The notes beneath the pieces were generated by a model that saw only the letters and a list, made by a program, of their open reading frames with translations, was not told the DNA's origin and searched no databases. Of a DNA stretch of 64,000 bases, positions 24,697-36,905 are shown one piece after another; position 1 is the stretch's first letter, and every line of letters begins with the position of its first letter. Source of the stretch: Marsupella aquatica (taxonomy: Eukaryota > Marchantiophyta); NCBI GenBank assembly GCA_973895155.1, contig OZ316895.1, positions 1,860,001 to 1,924,000 on the forward strand, read 5' to 3'. The position numbers were made by a program, and so were the translations under genes.

Positions 24697-25387
24697 GGAC
24701 TAGTGCAATTAGGAAAATTATGGGAAACTCATATTAATCCACAGAATGGATGTACACACCCCTTCTATCCAGTAGATGAGGAATCGAAACCACCAATAGG
24801 GAGTTAAGGGAGAACTTTGGCGGCCAGCTATCATTGATCAATGTATACATGGAAATTGAGCTTCCAGTGTGTTATATTTTTGGGAGGAATAAAACAAAAC
24901 TGGGTTTCACTAGTTAGATTGCCACTGACCTGTTTGTTGTCCAATATCACAAATTGCCACATTGTTTAGATGAATTACTACAATGTGATATTTTGTTATA
25001 GATGTAAACAACTAACTTTGGTTAAATGCATGAGATTGATATCCTATGACACTGAGATCACCACATCATTTGGGGAATCTGACAGCTTCCATCATCCTTG
25101 GAGCCAGCTGGGGGCAGGAGAGGAGATTAAAGAGGTAAGCCATGCAGGGTGGGGTGGGTGGGATCTGCACGAAGGGCTGAACACTGACCTGGCTAGCAAA
25201 TTAACTAGCAGTGGGGGTGAGAGTGCACTGGGAGTCTGAGGGCAATGGAACCCATCAGATTATTGACGTGACAATCTCAGCCAGGGCTATAAGATCTCTC
25301 GCACAGTGGTCAACCAAAGCCAAGTCCCCCAACCCGTGACTAAAAAGTGGCCTTGTAATAAGTAATCTAAAAAAAGGGCACATAGTG

Positions 25388-25413
25388 AGTTATTTATTTA
25401 TTTATTTATTTAT
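25388..25413. repeat. (TTTA)n microsatellite
   Basis: A short run of TTTA units. Confidence 0.9.
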
Positions 25414-25776
25414 GACAAAGAATGTGACAATCATTCTTACTAATAAAATCCGGTTGAATTGGGGAACATAGATACTCTTGACAAACTTTGAAAGTCCAGC
25501 TAGATGCACAACTGAAGCAGCTAAATGGATGGAGCCACTCTTCTTTCAGTGGCAACAATTTGCAAGATTCCACCTCTCTCAATGGTCTTCACCACTTTTG
25601 GCTAAAATTCTTGAGATTCTTGTCCAGCATCTCACCTTGCCATAGACCACATAGCCAGAATCTAACACTTACCCTTAAATCCAGGAAGATCTGATATTGG
25701 TCAGATATTAATCTAGGAAACTGGATAAGGAATCTAGCTCCCAATCATCTTCTCCTTTGCACAAGGAGGCATTAGT

Positions 25777-26345
25777 CACCCTGGGAAAATAGAAAAAAAA
25801 CCCTTAAAAGCTGGATGGAGCTTTAGAATTTGGAAATCACAGTAGCATGCAACTTTCACAGCTCACACCAAGAATTAAGTGGTTTTCAAAGGGAGGTCGG
25901 ATATATATCACTCACCCTGGAAAAATAGAAAAGAAAAAGAAAAAAAACCTTAAAAGCTGGATGGAGCTTTAGAACTTGGAAACTACAGTAGCATGCAACT
26001 TTCACAGCTCAAACCAAGAATTAAGTGGTTTTCAAAGGGAAGTCGGATATATATCATACACCCTGGAAAAATAGAAAGAAAAAACACCTTAAAAGCTGGA
26101 TGGGGCTTTAGAACTTGGAAACTACAGTAGCATGCAACTTCACAGCTCAAAGCAGCTACGAAATAAGTGGTTTTCAAAGGGAAGTCAGATATATATCACT
26201 CACCCTGGAAAAATAGAACAAACTAGCCTTAAAAGCTGGATGGAGCTTTAGAATTTGGAAACTACTGTAGCATGCAACTTTCACACCTCAAGGAATAAAA
26301 TTCGTTACCGAAATTGGTTTTCAGAGGGAAGTCCGACATATATCA
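25777..26345. repeat. four-copy minisatellite, about 140-bp unit
   Basis: Four head-to-tail copies begin with CACCCTGG at 25777, 25913, 26059 and 26201. Each holds AAAAGCTGGATGG, GTAGCATGCAACTT, GGTTTTCA and ATATATCA in the same order. Length differences lie mainly in an A-rich run. Adjacent copies are close, and the last is the most diverged. Confidence 0.9.
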
Positions 26346-28227
26346 CACCACCAAATAACTAACGGGTCAAAAAGGTAGACAGAGTCCAAAAAGCAAAAGA
26401 CCCAGGCAATAAAAAGGGGGAATTAAGGGAAAGCCCGGGGAGGCAAAGAGCCCATAAGCAAAAGACGCAATAAAGGGGGACAGGTGTAACCCCAACAATA
26501 CCACAAAGGCAAAAAGGCAAAAAGGTCCACGAGTCCCAACAGAGGCAAAAAGAGAGAAAACTCTACTCTGCAGCAAACTGAAAAGCCCAATGAAGATGTA
26601 AATGGATAGGAGGGTCATGAAGAAAAATTTGTCAGAGGTAGCGAAGTTACTTATTATCATTGAGCTGGTACTCACTGACAGAGCAACGAGATATAATTCC
26701 AGTGCCAAATGCAAGAGTTGAATTCACGCACCTACCTCCAGGACAGTCAAGACTGGAGTTGGTGTCTGTCTGAGTCCTCGATCTTCCCATCAGCTCGCCC
26801 ATTGTAAAAGTGGACGCAAAATAAATGCTCGAGGTGGATGTTTTTGACTCCTACCACATGCAAGTCATTACGCGTTATACTGTCTATGCAAGAGTGGTAA
26901 CTAAGTGCAAATGAACATCACGTACCGGAGTGTAGGCTGAAAGTTCGCAGCGATACATTCGCAAGATTAAATCTGAGTGGGAGCTGTTTGTGATGCTTGA
27001 TCCAGTAACGACTTTCAAGGCAACAATTAATCTGAGCGGAGTGGATGGACACATAGTTACTGTAGTAGTTTGGTACGTACTCGCTGCTGAGTTCTCGCTC
27101 CGATTTTCCTGATCTTGTTGTAGTCTGTACTAGAGTGTCGTCGATGGTCAATAATCGAGACGTAAAAATCGTGTGCGGTGTTCTGCACAGACTGGATCGA
27201 GTCAAGGTGAAGTGATCGTTTGTCATCCACCAAAACACCTTATCTTAACCAAAACAAGACCACCGATCAAGTAAAAAATTTGGGTGGGGGAAAAAAGCTA
27301 AGTAGGCTTCAGTCTTCATGAACCGCAGAAGTGCATGAGGGGGAAGCCAGCGAACAAGTTTCGTTTTGCAGAGGGAATAGTGATGTTTGATGCGCATCAT
27401 TGTCCGTGCTTCATCAGCCAACTGAAGCGCAGATCTGCAATGCGGAAGCGCTGGAGGCATGCTAGAGGCAGTAGAGGGTAGTGTCCGTAGCATGATGGAC
27501 AGGTGTGTGGAATGATTTTCGATGCTCATGGTTGTTGTGTGTACGGCCGACAAATGAATGAATCCCTCTTACAAATTATTATTATAAATGTTGACATTAA
27601 TTCCCCTCCCTGTCAATCCCCTGTATTGCTTCATGCATTCTGTACATTCAAGCCAGCACCCAGACTCCAGAGACAGTGCCCCAGCTGCACCCATTACAGT
27701 ATTAGACATAGTCCCAGCTTGTACCGAACACTGTGTGGATGTACCATACCCTGACATATTAATCTGCATCCGTAATGGCGTCACTGAGAACGGTGATCAG
27801 AAAGTTCTGCTGTGAAGATGAGTGGATCTCATACTTCAAGGTGACAAAAGCGTTATCCCAGGGGCTTCTTTTAGTCCCATTAATTCACTCTTATCTGGAA
27901 GAGCTCCGTCAAACCTTGACCACCACAGGGTATCAGTTTTGCGGGTGCTTTAGTAGAATCGACCATCTCCTGTAGATTGCAGGTCAAACTGGAAATTCAG
28001 ATGGTGGACTTTGAGAGCTTGTTTAAGTATTTTCATATTATGTGCCTGAATTCTAATCCAGATCTGCTGGAAATGACGAAGAAGAAATGATGAGTCGATG
28101 AAACGACGTCTCCAGTTTTTCAACGCGATGTGTTGTTGAGGTAGAACGAGGTTGAGAGTATAGACTAAGGACAAGGAAGTATTGATTCTGCACACGGCAT
28201 TGTCAATTTCCGTGTCATAGTTCGGTG

Positions 28228-28719
28228 TCAACCATGATTATGGGACACTATTTTTTCAAGATATTCACACCCGAAAAAAATTGCAACTCGTGCTAATCGT
28301 ATTCGACGAAGAAAATTCGTGACCAGGTTGAAGCCACCCGACAGAACTCGCCATATCGAACCGTCCGTCACAAGCACTCTGCTGGGTTGGTTCAGGTAGA
28401 CGTGCCTCACGTATTCATAAAAGCGGCATGAGACAGGTGAACAAACATTACCAAACACTGCTTGTTCATCCAATGGCTGTGCTGCAAGTAGTTTACATGG
28501 TCCATCGAGCTGATTGAGCACAGTAGACACTCGATCGATCCGACAGTATAATGTCTCCACTGATTGCGTGAACGCATGAACCTCTGGACGTAGAACGCAA
28601 TCCGGACCACTTTTTTGCGTAATCGTCGGACGTAGCCTGATAGTTTGATGAGATCTTAAAATCTTCGTACGATTCTGGCATGGCGCGGTCCTTTTCTCTT
28701 GCTCAGAGACAAAGTGCAT
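28228..28719 (-). CDS. hypothetical 163-aa open frame
   Basis: An ATG-initiated frame of 163 codons runs on the minus strand from 28719. It is Cys-containing and moderately hydrophobic near its C terminus, without a domain I recognise. A second minus-strand frame (28231-27950) overlaps its end. It could be a lineage-specific gene, an exon, or chance; I give it little weight. Confidence 0.2.
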   Translation of the reverse strand: MHFVSEQEKRTAPCQNRTKILRSHQTIRLRPTITQKSGPDCVLRPEVHAFTQSVETLYCRIDRVSTVLNQLDGPCKLLAAQPLDEQAVFGNVCSPVSCRFYEYVRHVYLNQPSRVLVTDGSIWRVLSGGFNLVTNFLRRIRLARVAIFFGCEYLEKIVSHNHG

Positions 28720-29487
28720 CAGTGCGTAATTAAAGAACTATCTACCGTTCATGAATGATTTGTCGACCCGAGCTAGCAGTTTTACCAGGCTCTCCTTCAA
28801 GCGCAGCAATCCAAGCTCATTCTCATTCCATTATGAATCTAATCCTGTGGGGGTAATTTGCGGCAAAAAGGCGAAGAACTTGTTCGATGAGAGTAGGACT
28901 GGTGTATAAACAATAGGCTTTACACAACTTATGTCGACTTGCAATACAGAACCACAACGAATAACGACGGCAGTACCGCAATAAAGGAACAGAAAATAGC
29001 GTGTTGCACATGTGGCATGGGGGGATCCTGGTTTTATTTCTCTGCATAAAACGTTATACAATGTCAGATGCTTTGCACAGTGGAGTGAGCATTTGCTGTC
29101 CGCTGCTGGCTGCCGACAAGTTCATAATGGGACGGCATTTCAAACTATGGTTTTTATCCAGATACGGCGCAATGGTGTAGCCTGAAGTTCTCAACTGCAC
29201 AGTCTGCGAGTCAGGTACCCGCTGTGCCTAAAACATGATAATCCTGGTAGTGTACATTTTCCCTGCTGTGTCTACGATTAGCTGGGCAACGACGAATGCC
29301 TCATTTAATGTCGTATTAAGCAATTTGTCTCCTAAAGTTCAACAATTCTATAGCATTTGGTAGTGTAAGCACTAGTAACTATCCTCAGATTGACAAAGGA
29401 AGGTCCCAAAATCGTGCATCTTTCGATCAGTTTCTGATGCGCGCGCCATCAACGAGCAAGGTAGACTTTATCCTTTGCTCGTCTCAT

Positions 29488-31370
29488 TCAGGATGCAGCC
29501 CGCACCTTTAATGGAGCCTTCTTCTTTGGAGCAACGGAGCCATCGCTTCCAGCCAAAACCAAGTATTTGTCCTTCCGAGTGAGATTAGTGCACTCGAAGC
29601 TGAGCACTCCAGCAAGCACTCGCTGGATGTAGTTAGCTACCTCGTAACTCGTCTTTCCACCAGAGCAGGTGAGCTCCAACGGCAGCTTGTTGAGGAAATT
29701 CACCTCATAGACAGGGCTGGGATTCATCATGAAGAAGAAGGGGTCCATGCCTTTCCATCCCGTTGCAGTGGTACCATGAAACATGCTCATCCGGTTGTAG
29801 TTGGCAACTGGAACAATCTGATCCGTAAGCTCGGCGAAGAGAGAACTGAATCTTAGCAAGAAGGGTTCCCGGCATGTGGTTCCCTCGGGGCAGATTGCGA
29901 GGTCGCCCTCCTCCAGCAGCTTTCCGATGTTGGCGGCATCCTGCGCTCTCTGTCGTGATAGAGCCACGGTCTTGATCGGTGATATGAACTCGGACACTCG
30001 AGAGAGAGAATACGTTACTGCGCTCACTCGTCGCCTGAGTGCAACTGAAAGAAAGATCGGGTCCAGCAAAGTCCTGTGCGAGCACACGAAAAGAACACCC
30101 AGTTTGCCATCCTTGACAGGTGCTGGAGGTGTGCCTTTCACAACCACCCTCACGCCTAGAAGCCGGAAGGCGTGGATAACAATAGACATGGGCAAAAGAC
30201 AGCCCGCGCCAATGCGTAGAACGGCAAGGATGAACCCAATCGGCATCCACAACAGCACGACCAAAGCATTGAAGGGAGTTGGGCGGCAGACAAGACGACC
30301 GTCATGGAAAATCACCGGCTTTGGCAACTCGTCCTTTGCTATATCAGCCACTTTCTTCGTCGGCACTAGATAACCTTCCTGGGAAATCAAATCAATAACC
30401 ACGATCCCGTCAGCCTTTAGGAGAGTATTTACCCACTTACACCGTAGTTGAATGCCATTTAAATCAAGATTCGAACGAGATCGAACCCAACACTTTCAGC
30501 TAGGCTCACAAAAAGGCCACCGAATTCAAACTAAAAACTGCCTTCAGCTAACAAACACACCATGCACTGCCAAGAACTCCCCTATGTTTGAACTCCAAGC
30601 GAAAAAGTTATAATTCTGGATTATGACGAGGACTTATCGAGCTCTTAGTGGGAAACGAGGGGTGTCCAGCAGGAGCTTGGATTAAGGTCTGTCTATTTAC
30701 GACATTACAGAGCTATGTAGAGGAGACTTCTTACCTTACAGAGAGCCATGAATGGGAAATCAGTTTCACGGTCACCCATGCCGACGTCAGGCACATTCTT
30801 CCCAAATTTCTCGATCATGGCATTTACTTTGTTGGTACCAACGAGAATGCCCGGGGCTTTGACAAAGCCGGTGCAGTAGCCACCCTTCGTTACTTGCATT
30901 TCAGAGCCCAGGATTTCATCTGCTCCAAGGTAATCCTTTCCAAATACCTCCACCATTACGCGAGGATTGGCGGTTAAGATGTATCTCTTCCCGAACGAAG
31001 AGAATACCCGCCATGATACCTGGTGCATGTCCTCCGCGTAGAACTTGGGCAGCACGGCTCGGCAAACAGTCTCGATCCTCTTCATCTTCAACCCAGCGAA
31101 GGTGAGGAATATAATAAACTTAATCCCCGCTGACTCCGAGATGAAGTGGTACAGCACCCAAGCAATTGGAGAGAGAAGTAGGAAAATAACCGAGCGCAGC
31201 CAACCACCTGCCTCGAACGCAATTAGCATGAAGTAAGGGAACGAATTTCTCGCTCTCACCAATGTTCCATCCAGATCCGAAATCACTGTTTGATCCTCCC
31301 TCTTCTCGAAGCTGCATTCTGAAATCTCGCGGAACGGCGCAGCACCGGTTTCACGAGAATTCTTCCCCAT
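29488..31370 (-). CDS. GPAT: sn-glycerol-3-phosphate acyltransferase, cutin type with phosphatase domain
   Basis: Two exons, 31370-30735 and 30378-29488, join in phase (AAG|GAA) to a 508-residue membrane enzyme of the land-plant GPAT4/6/8-like family. It transfers an acyl group to glycerol-3-phosphate for cutin-type polyester precursors, probably at the ER. An N-terminal HAD-like phosphatase domain has motif I DLDGT (32-36) and GDRETD (199-204), both intact; in the family intact motifs go with release of 2-monoacylglycerol. The acyltransferase domain follows with HRTLLD (313-318), PEGTTCREP (376-384) and IVPVA (400-404). Hydrophobic stretches lie at about 40-80 and 250-285. The start is taken at ATG 31370 because upstream sequence in the same frame is a purine-rich leader. 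The length is normal for the family. Confidence 0.94.
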
Positions 31371-31888
31371 AATGTATCGTTCTGACTCTAATTTTCTCTC
31401 TCGCGCGCGCTCTCTCCCTCTCCCCTTCTCTCGGACAGGAACGCGCTCGGATAGAACCTCACAATCTGCTCGACTATTGCCTCCGTATGACTCGCATACT
31501 CGTGAGTGAGCGAGTCTCGATGCAACAATGCCGAACGTCCGGCAAAACGCCTTCGTTCCTAACGAATTGTTACTGGCACTGATTGAGTGCACCAGCTGCT
31601 GCTGCGGACCCAGCGAATTTGAATGCCCCTTAAATCAGTGCAACGGCTTCACAAACGAACACCTAATCTCTCCTCTCTGTGAACAAGTAAGGTCCCGAGA
31701 GAGTTGACAACTTTCTCGGCCCAAAGTCACCCTGCCCCTTCCCTCTCGTTTCGCAATTCCTCTCCTATTACGACGTGTGACTGTATCGTTTTCAACTGCG
31801 CTGCTGACCGAGCAGACAACACACTCTGTCTCTGTCTCTCTCTCTCTGTCTTCACTTACACCCTCGATTGCCAATGCCTGTCCTGACC

Positions 31889-31894
<6 letters not shown>

Positions 31895-31928
<34 letters not shown>
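31895..31928. repeat. (GA)n microsatellite
   Basis: About 17 uninterrupted GA units in the GPAT upstream region; a shorter TC-rich run lies at 31821-31850. Confidence 0.95.
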
Positions 31929-31929
<1 letters not shown>

Positions 31930-32374
31930 GGCGAGTGACGTGATTTTGGACCTCCTCACTCCTTTTTCTTCGTCTCTACACAGATCCAGACGTTGTAGAA
32001 TGACGTGCAACGCAAAAAACTACCAGAACGAGCCTCGTGGTACTGATGGATTGTGTTTCGATCGAGAGGAAATAATATAGATCGATCGTTCTGCAGTGCA
32101 AGGACCTCTCTCAGTGTGAGTGTGTCAAAGCTAGCCCACCAAGAACAGGCAGCTTGGTTGGAAAACTACGCAACATAACTGTGAGTACTTATACTTCTGC
32201 TCCGCGCACCGCCCCACCCTGTCCCGTCCCTCAGTCCCTGTGATCGTCTCGCGTTGGCCCTGATCGCTAGAGCTCTCCCGGGCGGGCCAAATGACGTCCC
32301 TTTCCTGACGGCTCATCCGGGGCCACAGCCCGGGCCCACGCCCTCGCGCCGGACCTGTCCCCGCCCGGTGACCA

Positions 32375-32406
32375 CAATACCGAACACCAACAATACCGAA
32401 CACCAA
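32375..32406. repeat. 16-bp tandem duplication
   Basis: CAATACCGAACACCAA occurs twice head to tail. Confidence 0.9.
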
Positions 32407-32817
32407 CATTTCTCCCTCTCAGTAAGTGCCGCGTCGTCGACAAAAGGACCCTCCGTCCGGCCCGTCGAGGCCCGGAACTTGACCGGTAATTACCGGTCGC
32501 CCTGCGGCCCTGCCTTTTGAGAATACTGGGAGTAAATGAAACGCGACAAAGGGCCACCGGTCAACACGATGAGGTATTTGAGGTACGTAAGTTACGTAAC
32601 GGGAGCGCGGGGATAATTAATGCCCCAACTACCGGCTGCTTCCGGTGGCCTGTGAGGCTGTGACCGCTTTCTGCCGTTTGTCAACGGCAGCACCGCCCCG
32701 GTGGACCAACTTTCCACCCACCCTTACGACTGTCCCCGGCGGCCCATAAATTCATCCCCTCCCCTCCCTCTTGCCAGATTGCCAGCCTGCGCACTCATCC
32801 AGCAAACCCGCGATGCG

Positions 32818-33091
32818 ATGTCGGGCACCGATCATCCGGCGCGCACGGGAAAAGGACCGCAAACGAGAACCGCGAAGAAATCCCTATCGGCGCTTCTCTC
32901 GGGGTGTCGGTCCCTGCCCAGCCTCTTGAGTGAGCCCCGGTCATCAGCCCATCCGCGAAACGCTCTGTCCGTTCCGTTGCCTTTCAGAGGAGCGCGACGA
33001 GGAGGAGGAGGACGGTGGACCAGAAGAGTACGCGGTCCTGAGAGTACTTTCAACGCGTTGAAACGCAGACTCCCTCACTCTATCCCCAAAC
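32818..33091 (+). CDS. possible first exon of an unidentified divergent gene
   Basis: An ATG at 32818 opens a GC-rich frame, rich in Arg, Ser and Pro, that runs to 33384 without a stop. A good donor (CAG|GTATAC) lies at 33091/33092. It diverges from GPAT across the GC-rich block, so a bidirectional promoter is possible. I recognise no domain and found no second exon. A GC-rich sequence keeps frames open by chance, so this remains weak. Confidence 0.2.
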
Positions 33092-35716
33092 AGGTATACC
33101 TCTATTTTCACCTTTTCGAGTCGTCGTACTCAGGGATCGCTCGGATTTTCACCTTTTCGGGTGATTTTCAAGAGGTGTCGCTGAAATGTCACCTTTCCGA
33201 GTCGATCACTCGTTGTCTGGAGTTGGAATTTGCCCCATCGTCGCCACAATTAAACGATGAATCACAAGCGTTGTCGCCTTCAGAATTCAGAATTGGTGTA
33301 AGATGCTTGATCGTGCTAGAAACTGATGCATTGAACACGAAATGTGAATGGCTGCGGGCATCCACGACACCAGGATCGAATTGATGGAGCCAATACTGTA
33401 TGAGACAGTCATGCTAAACAACATTTGGAAACGAGCTTCTGGACGATAACCTTTCGTCGGAATTTATGCATCGTTACACGCATTACAATCAACCTCAGGC
33501 TACAATTCGTTCTTTAGATTTACGGCAAAATTCTGTTAATCTTGCCGTTAGGTTTGCCGGAAATAGAAAGAAGAAATGATCAAATTCACTCCACCGAAAA
33601 AAACCACGATCGTGTTCTAATTCCCTTGTGCATTCGCCTAATCATGGTATGACTGAATCATTCGAGAGGGAAAGCTTACCAAAGTCGATGACTGTTGTTT
33701 GCAACCTGTCATCAACTGCTTGTCATTCATGATGACAGAACGGTTGAGGAGAGTAAAACTGGTAGTCAGTGCCTCTCAGTGGTTAGCGAAGGACCCATTG
33801 GCAGGAAACCCAAACCAAAAAAAAAATTGCTAGTCATAGTCATGGCGGGTCATGCAAGGTTGTTTTCCACTCCCTTGGCTATGAAAACGTAAAGAAATTG
33901 AAATCAAAATGACTTGGACCCATGTTTGTGTTCTACCATATATTCTCTACAGTATAGAATGTCAGGTACTGATTGTAAAATAGAGAATGCTATACAGATT
34001 CACGAGCAGTCAAAACTAGATTTTCTCAAAGGAGAATTAAGGTGTACTGCAACCCAAGAGGAATAAATAATTAAGTAACTTACACCTCCATGTTCTAGGA
34101 TTTAGTTTGTGATGGTTCTTGTAGTTTACCAATGTCAATTTCTGGACAATCTTGTGATGCACGTACTTTTTTTTAGTCCTATTCACATCAATAAATAACA
34201 TAGTTGGTTCGCTTACGAGTGTAAGAACGGGTCTAGAAAATTTTCAATCAGTAGTGGAGATCCCTCTTAAGGATGAAAAGTATGTGATGGATCCAAACTC
34301 CTTTCAAAATACTTTGAAACGATTGACCAAGTTGGACCTAAATATGCACAGAAATCAGTCCTTTCTTTGAGACCATTGTCTTCCATTGTATTACACTAAT
34401 TTTCTGGCTTTCACCCTTTGTGACAGCACGGAGTCATTAACGAATTATGGTATAGTCCTGCTATAAATAAATAAACATAGCAAGCCGCAGTGTACTATAG
34501 AGGGCAAACATGGACATGTTTATATTGGCTTCAAGAAGAAGCCACATACGGTTGAACCCTGTCTTTGGTTTGCCATGGTTATATAAATTGAAGTGACTTG
34601 GATATATCAAGGTTTATATTGGAATTGGCATAAATCCGGAAGGTATATTGCTAGAGTACACAATTTTTCCTAGGCATGGTCAAAAGGCAGTCTTTGGCTT
34701 GTCATGGCCATGATTGAAAAGGACATACCATGGTTACATCAAGAGTAGACAGCATTCATTATGTGTGTCACTGCTACGAGTGGACAAAATCCTGGCCCCT
34801 CTGTTTTGGATTTATATTTCTTGATATATGATATAAGTAGACAAATTTTACAGGTGAGTAACCCTGGGAAGTAAGAGCTTGGTGGATCAATTTTGACCAT
34901 GTTTTGTTAAACTGGCATAGGGCCATCACTTCTTTGAAAATAAATATAGATGAGTACATTCAAGCTCTGCATTATCTCAGAGACTCACCTTGCCTTCAAT
35001 CCACATTTTCCACCCGATCCTAACCAAGCTACAATTGTTCCCCTAGAGTCATGGTCCTAGTGACTTTATTCTAGACCACAGGCTCTCAAGAGTAACTTTC
35101 TATCATGAATATGCAGTTATACCTACTCTAGATCGTCTAACTTATGTCACTCTTAAGATTGAAGAATTTCAAGGTTACCACATCCCTCCAATGACTATTT
35201 TGTCTTATTACAAAGCGTGCAAACTTTACTTCCTTTGCACCAATCTCCTTTCTGTGCATTCGTGCAATCTTCTAATCGTATTAATTATCGAGCAGCCCTG
35301 CAAGGTTGTCTCACTTCTAATATTCCCTTATCCCCTGTAGACAATCCACCTGCCCAGCGCAGAATCCTGAATTTTGGGGGGGTTAGTTTGAATTTTGTTT
35401 TATTCTACAAGGATGTGCTCTTCTTTCGTCACTCATTTCAATTGAGAAATAACCCTCCTTAATTTTTTAATTTTTCTTTAGTTATTCTGACCCCTCCAAG
35501 TGTTAGTGATTGATTTCTGTTTAGTGGTAGGGTACTGACATCCTCAAATATGAAACCCATTAAATCACAATATCGCTTGGATGGACTTCAAACTTCGATC
35601 CCCATTCTCACGCAAGAATCTTCATACTTGGGCTAGACTTTGACTCTCTACTTGGTGAAATAATTGTTCACTATAGTTAAAAGATATTCTCCATTAACAT
35701 TGTGCTAATAAGTGAG

Positions 35717-36055
35717 CTATCTTAAATCCTGTACAGTAAACATAAAATATTCTTCAATCATAGCACTAACTATTACTGGCATAGTCCCATGACAAGCATT
35801 AACAGCCTGATGATTTGCCCTTTTTAATTCTTTGTTATTAGTCCTTATGATATGAAACCATGACAGTGATTTAAGACTTTTTATTATCGTTTGAAGTCTA
35901 ATTATTGGGACTTTAATCTCCCATTGAATAGAAACTTCATTATTTAAACAGTTGGGTAACCTTCTTAGCCTCTTAGGGCTCTCTCTTTGTTTGCAATGTA
36001 ACGAGTAAATTTGATGAGCTAGGTCCGTATTTCCCAACGTTTCCGTATTTCCCAA
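35717..36055 (-). pseudogene. possible retroelement RNase H relic
   Basis: The 112-codon minus-strand frame includes SLSWFHIIRTNNKELKRANH. The spacing of a hydrophobic strand, R-x-N-N-K-E and A-N-x-A-V resembles the end of RNase H domains in plant LINE-type elements. The canonical Asp/His residues are not clearly conserved and no reverse transcriptase lies next to it, so this is a weak call. Confidence 0.2.
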
Positions 36056-36059
36056 CGTT
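36024..36059. repeat. 18-bp tandem duplication
   Basis: TCCGTATTTCCCAACGTT occurs twice head to tail. Confidence 0.9.
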
Positions 36060-36905
36060 TACTTGGTACAAACACGTTTACAAGAATTTTTGTCCAGTTA
36101 GTTTGATGACTTCACACGCAACGGCAGCATTAATGTATTTATCTGTACTGTCTTACTTTAATTCATTCCAAATAACATTAGAAGCCAGCTTGAATGTTTA
36201 AGGTGGGATTGATATTAGCAAACCAATCAGAGAAAAACACCAATCAGAAAAAAAGACAATCGTACAGCAGAAGAAACCATGATGTGTGCCTTGTGATGAT
36301 CTTTTATTTCCCCAATACAATCCTCAGTCTTAGATCTGACTTATCCTGCCAGGTATGGAGGTAGAAAACATATGTCGAAACCCCTACACAATCCTCACGA
36401 TATACTCATGATCTGGGATTCTGGGGCATACCAAAAGCTCCAACGGTTCCCACCAGCTGGCCACCTCCAAAGGTAAAGAGGAGGTAGAAGCGAACTGACA
36501 ACCATCGTTTTAGCAAGATAAGAAGAAGCTAGGTGTCATAGAACAAAGGAATGAGTCTTGAGTGGATTGTGATGGGAAGACAATGATCACCACTTAATTA
36601 GGACAAATGAGGTTTGTTTAGAAGAAAGCTAAGATGAGCATGAAGGAAACACTGTAAGCTGGTTTCCCTAATGGTGCAAGGTTCTTCTAGATGATTTGTA
36701 ATGTCATCAAAGACTTCTGACATCTTGTCATCCAAATGACACAGATTGTTTAAACATAGATGAGTTCTAGGGAAGAGGCTAGGTGAATGAAGGTGTTGAG
36801 GAAGTCCAAAGCTCGTACTAAGTTGGAGCCAGACAAAGAGGGAATACAGGGTTTTGAGGCACTCACAAATTTAGTAAGTTGGTGAGTTTAGCATGGAGGG
36901 GTTGA

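Larger units (their letters stand above)
20302..29487. other. 9-kb spacer, repeat-rich
   Basis: Apart from the 3' UTR of the ABCG gene, I see no gene with recognisable domains. Diverged copies of a GGCGGCCAGCTAT...ATCAATGT segment occur near 23690 and 24819, with related copies near 23605 and 23855. Several tandem repeats and one 163-aa open frame are listed separately. Confidence 0.5.
31371..32817. promoter_or_regulatory. upstream region of GPAT, GA/TC-rich then GC-rich
   Basis: Immediately upstream of the GPAT start the minus strand is GA-rich, a common feature of plant 5' UTRs and core promoters. Simple repeats follow at 31821-31850 and 31895-31928. From about 32180 the base composition turns sharply GC-rich. 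No specific factor site is claimed. Confidence 0.35.
33092..36905. other. AT-rich spacer with transposon-like relic
   Basis: No recognisable gene. Short repeats of CACCTTTTCGAGTCG/CACCTTTCCGAGTCG type occur at 33105-33205, and an 18-bp tandem pair lies at 36024. A minus-strand frame at 36055-35717 is listed separately. Confidence 0.5.

Noticed and set aside
29705-30373. Long alternative frames over GPAT exon 2 on both strands
   Set aside because: They overlap the unmistakable acyltransferase frame and show no family motifs.
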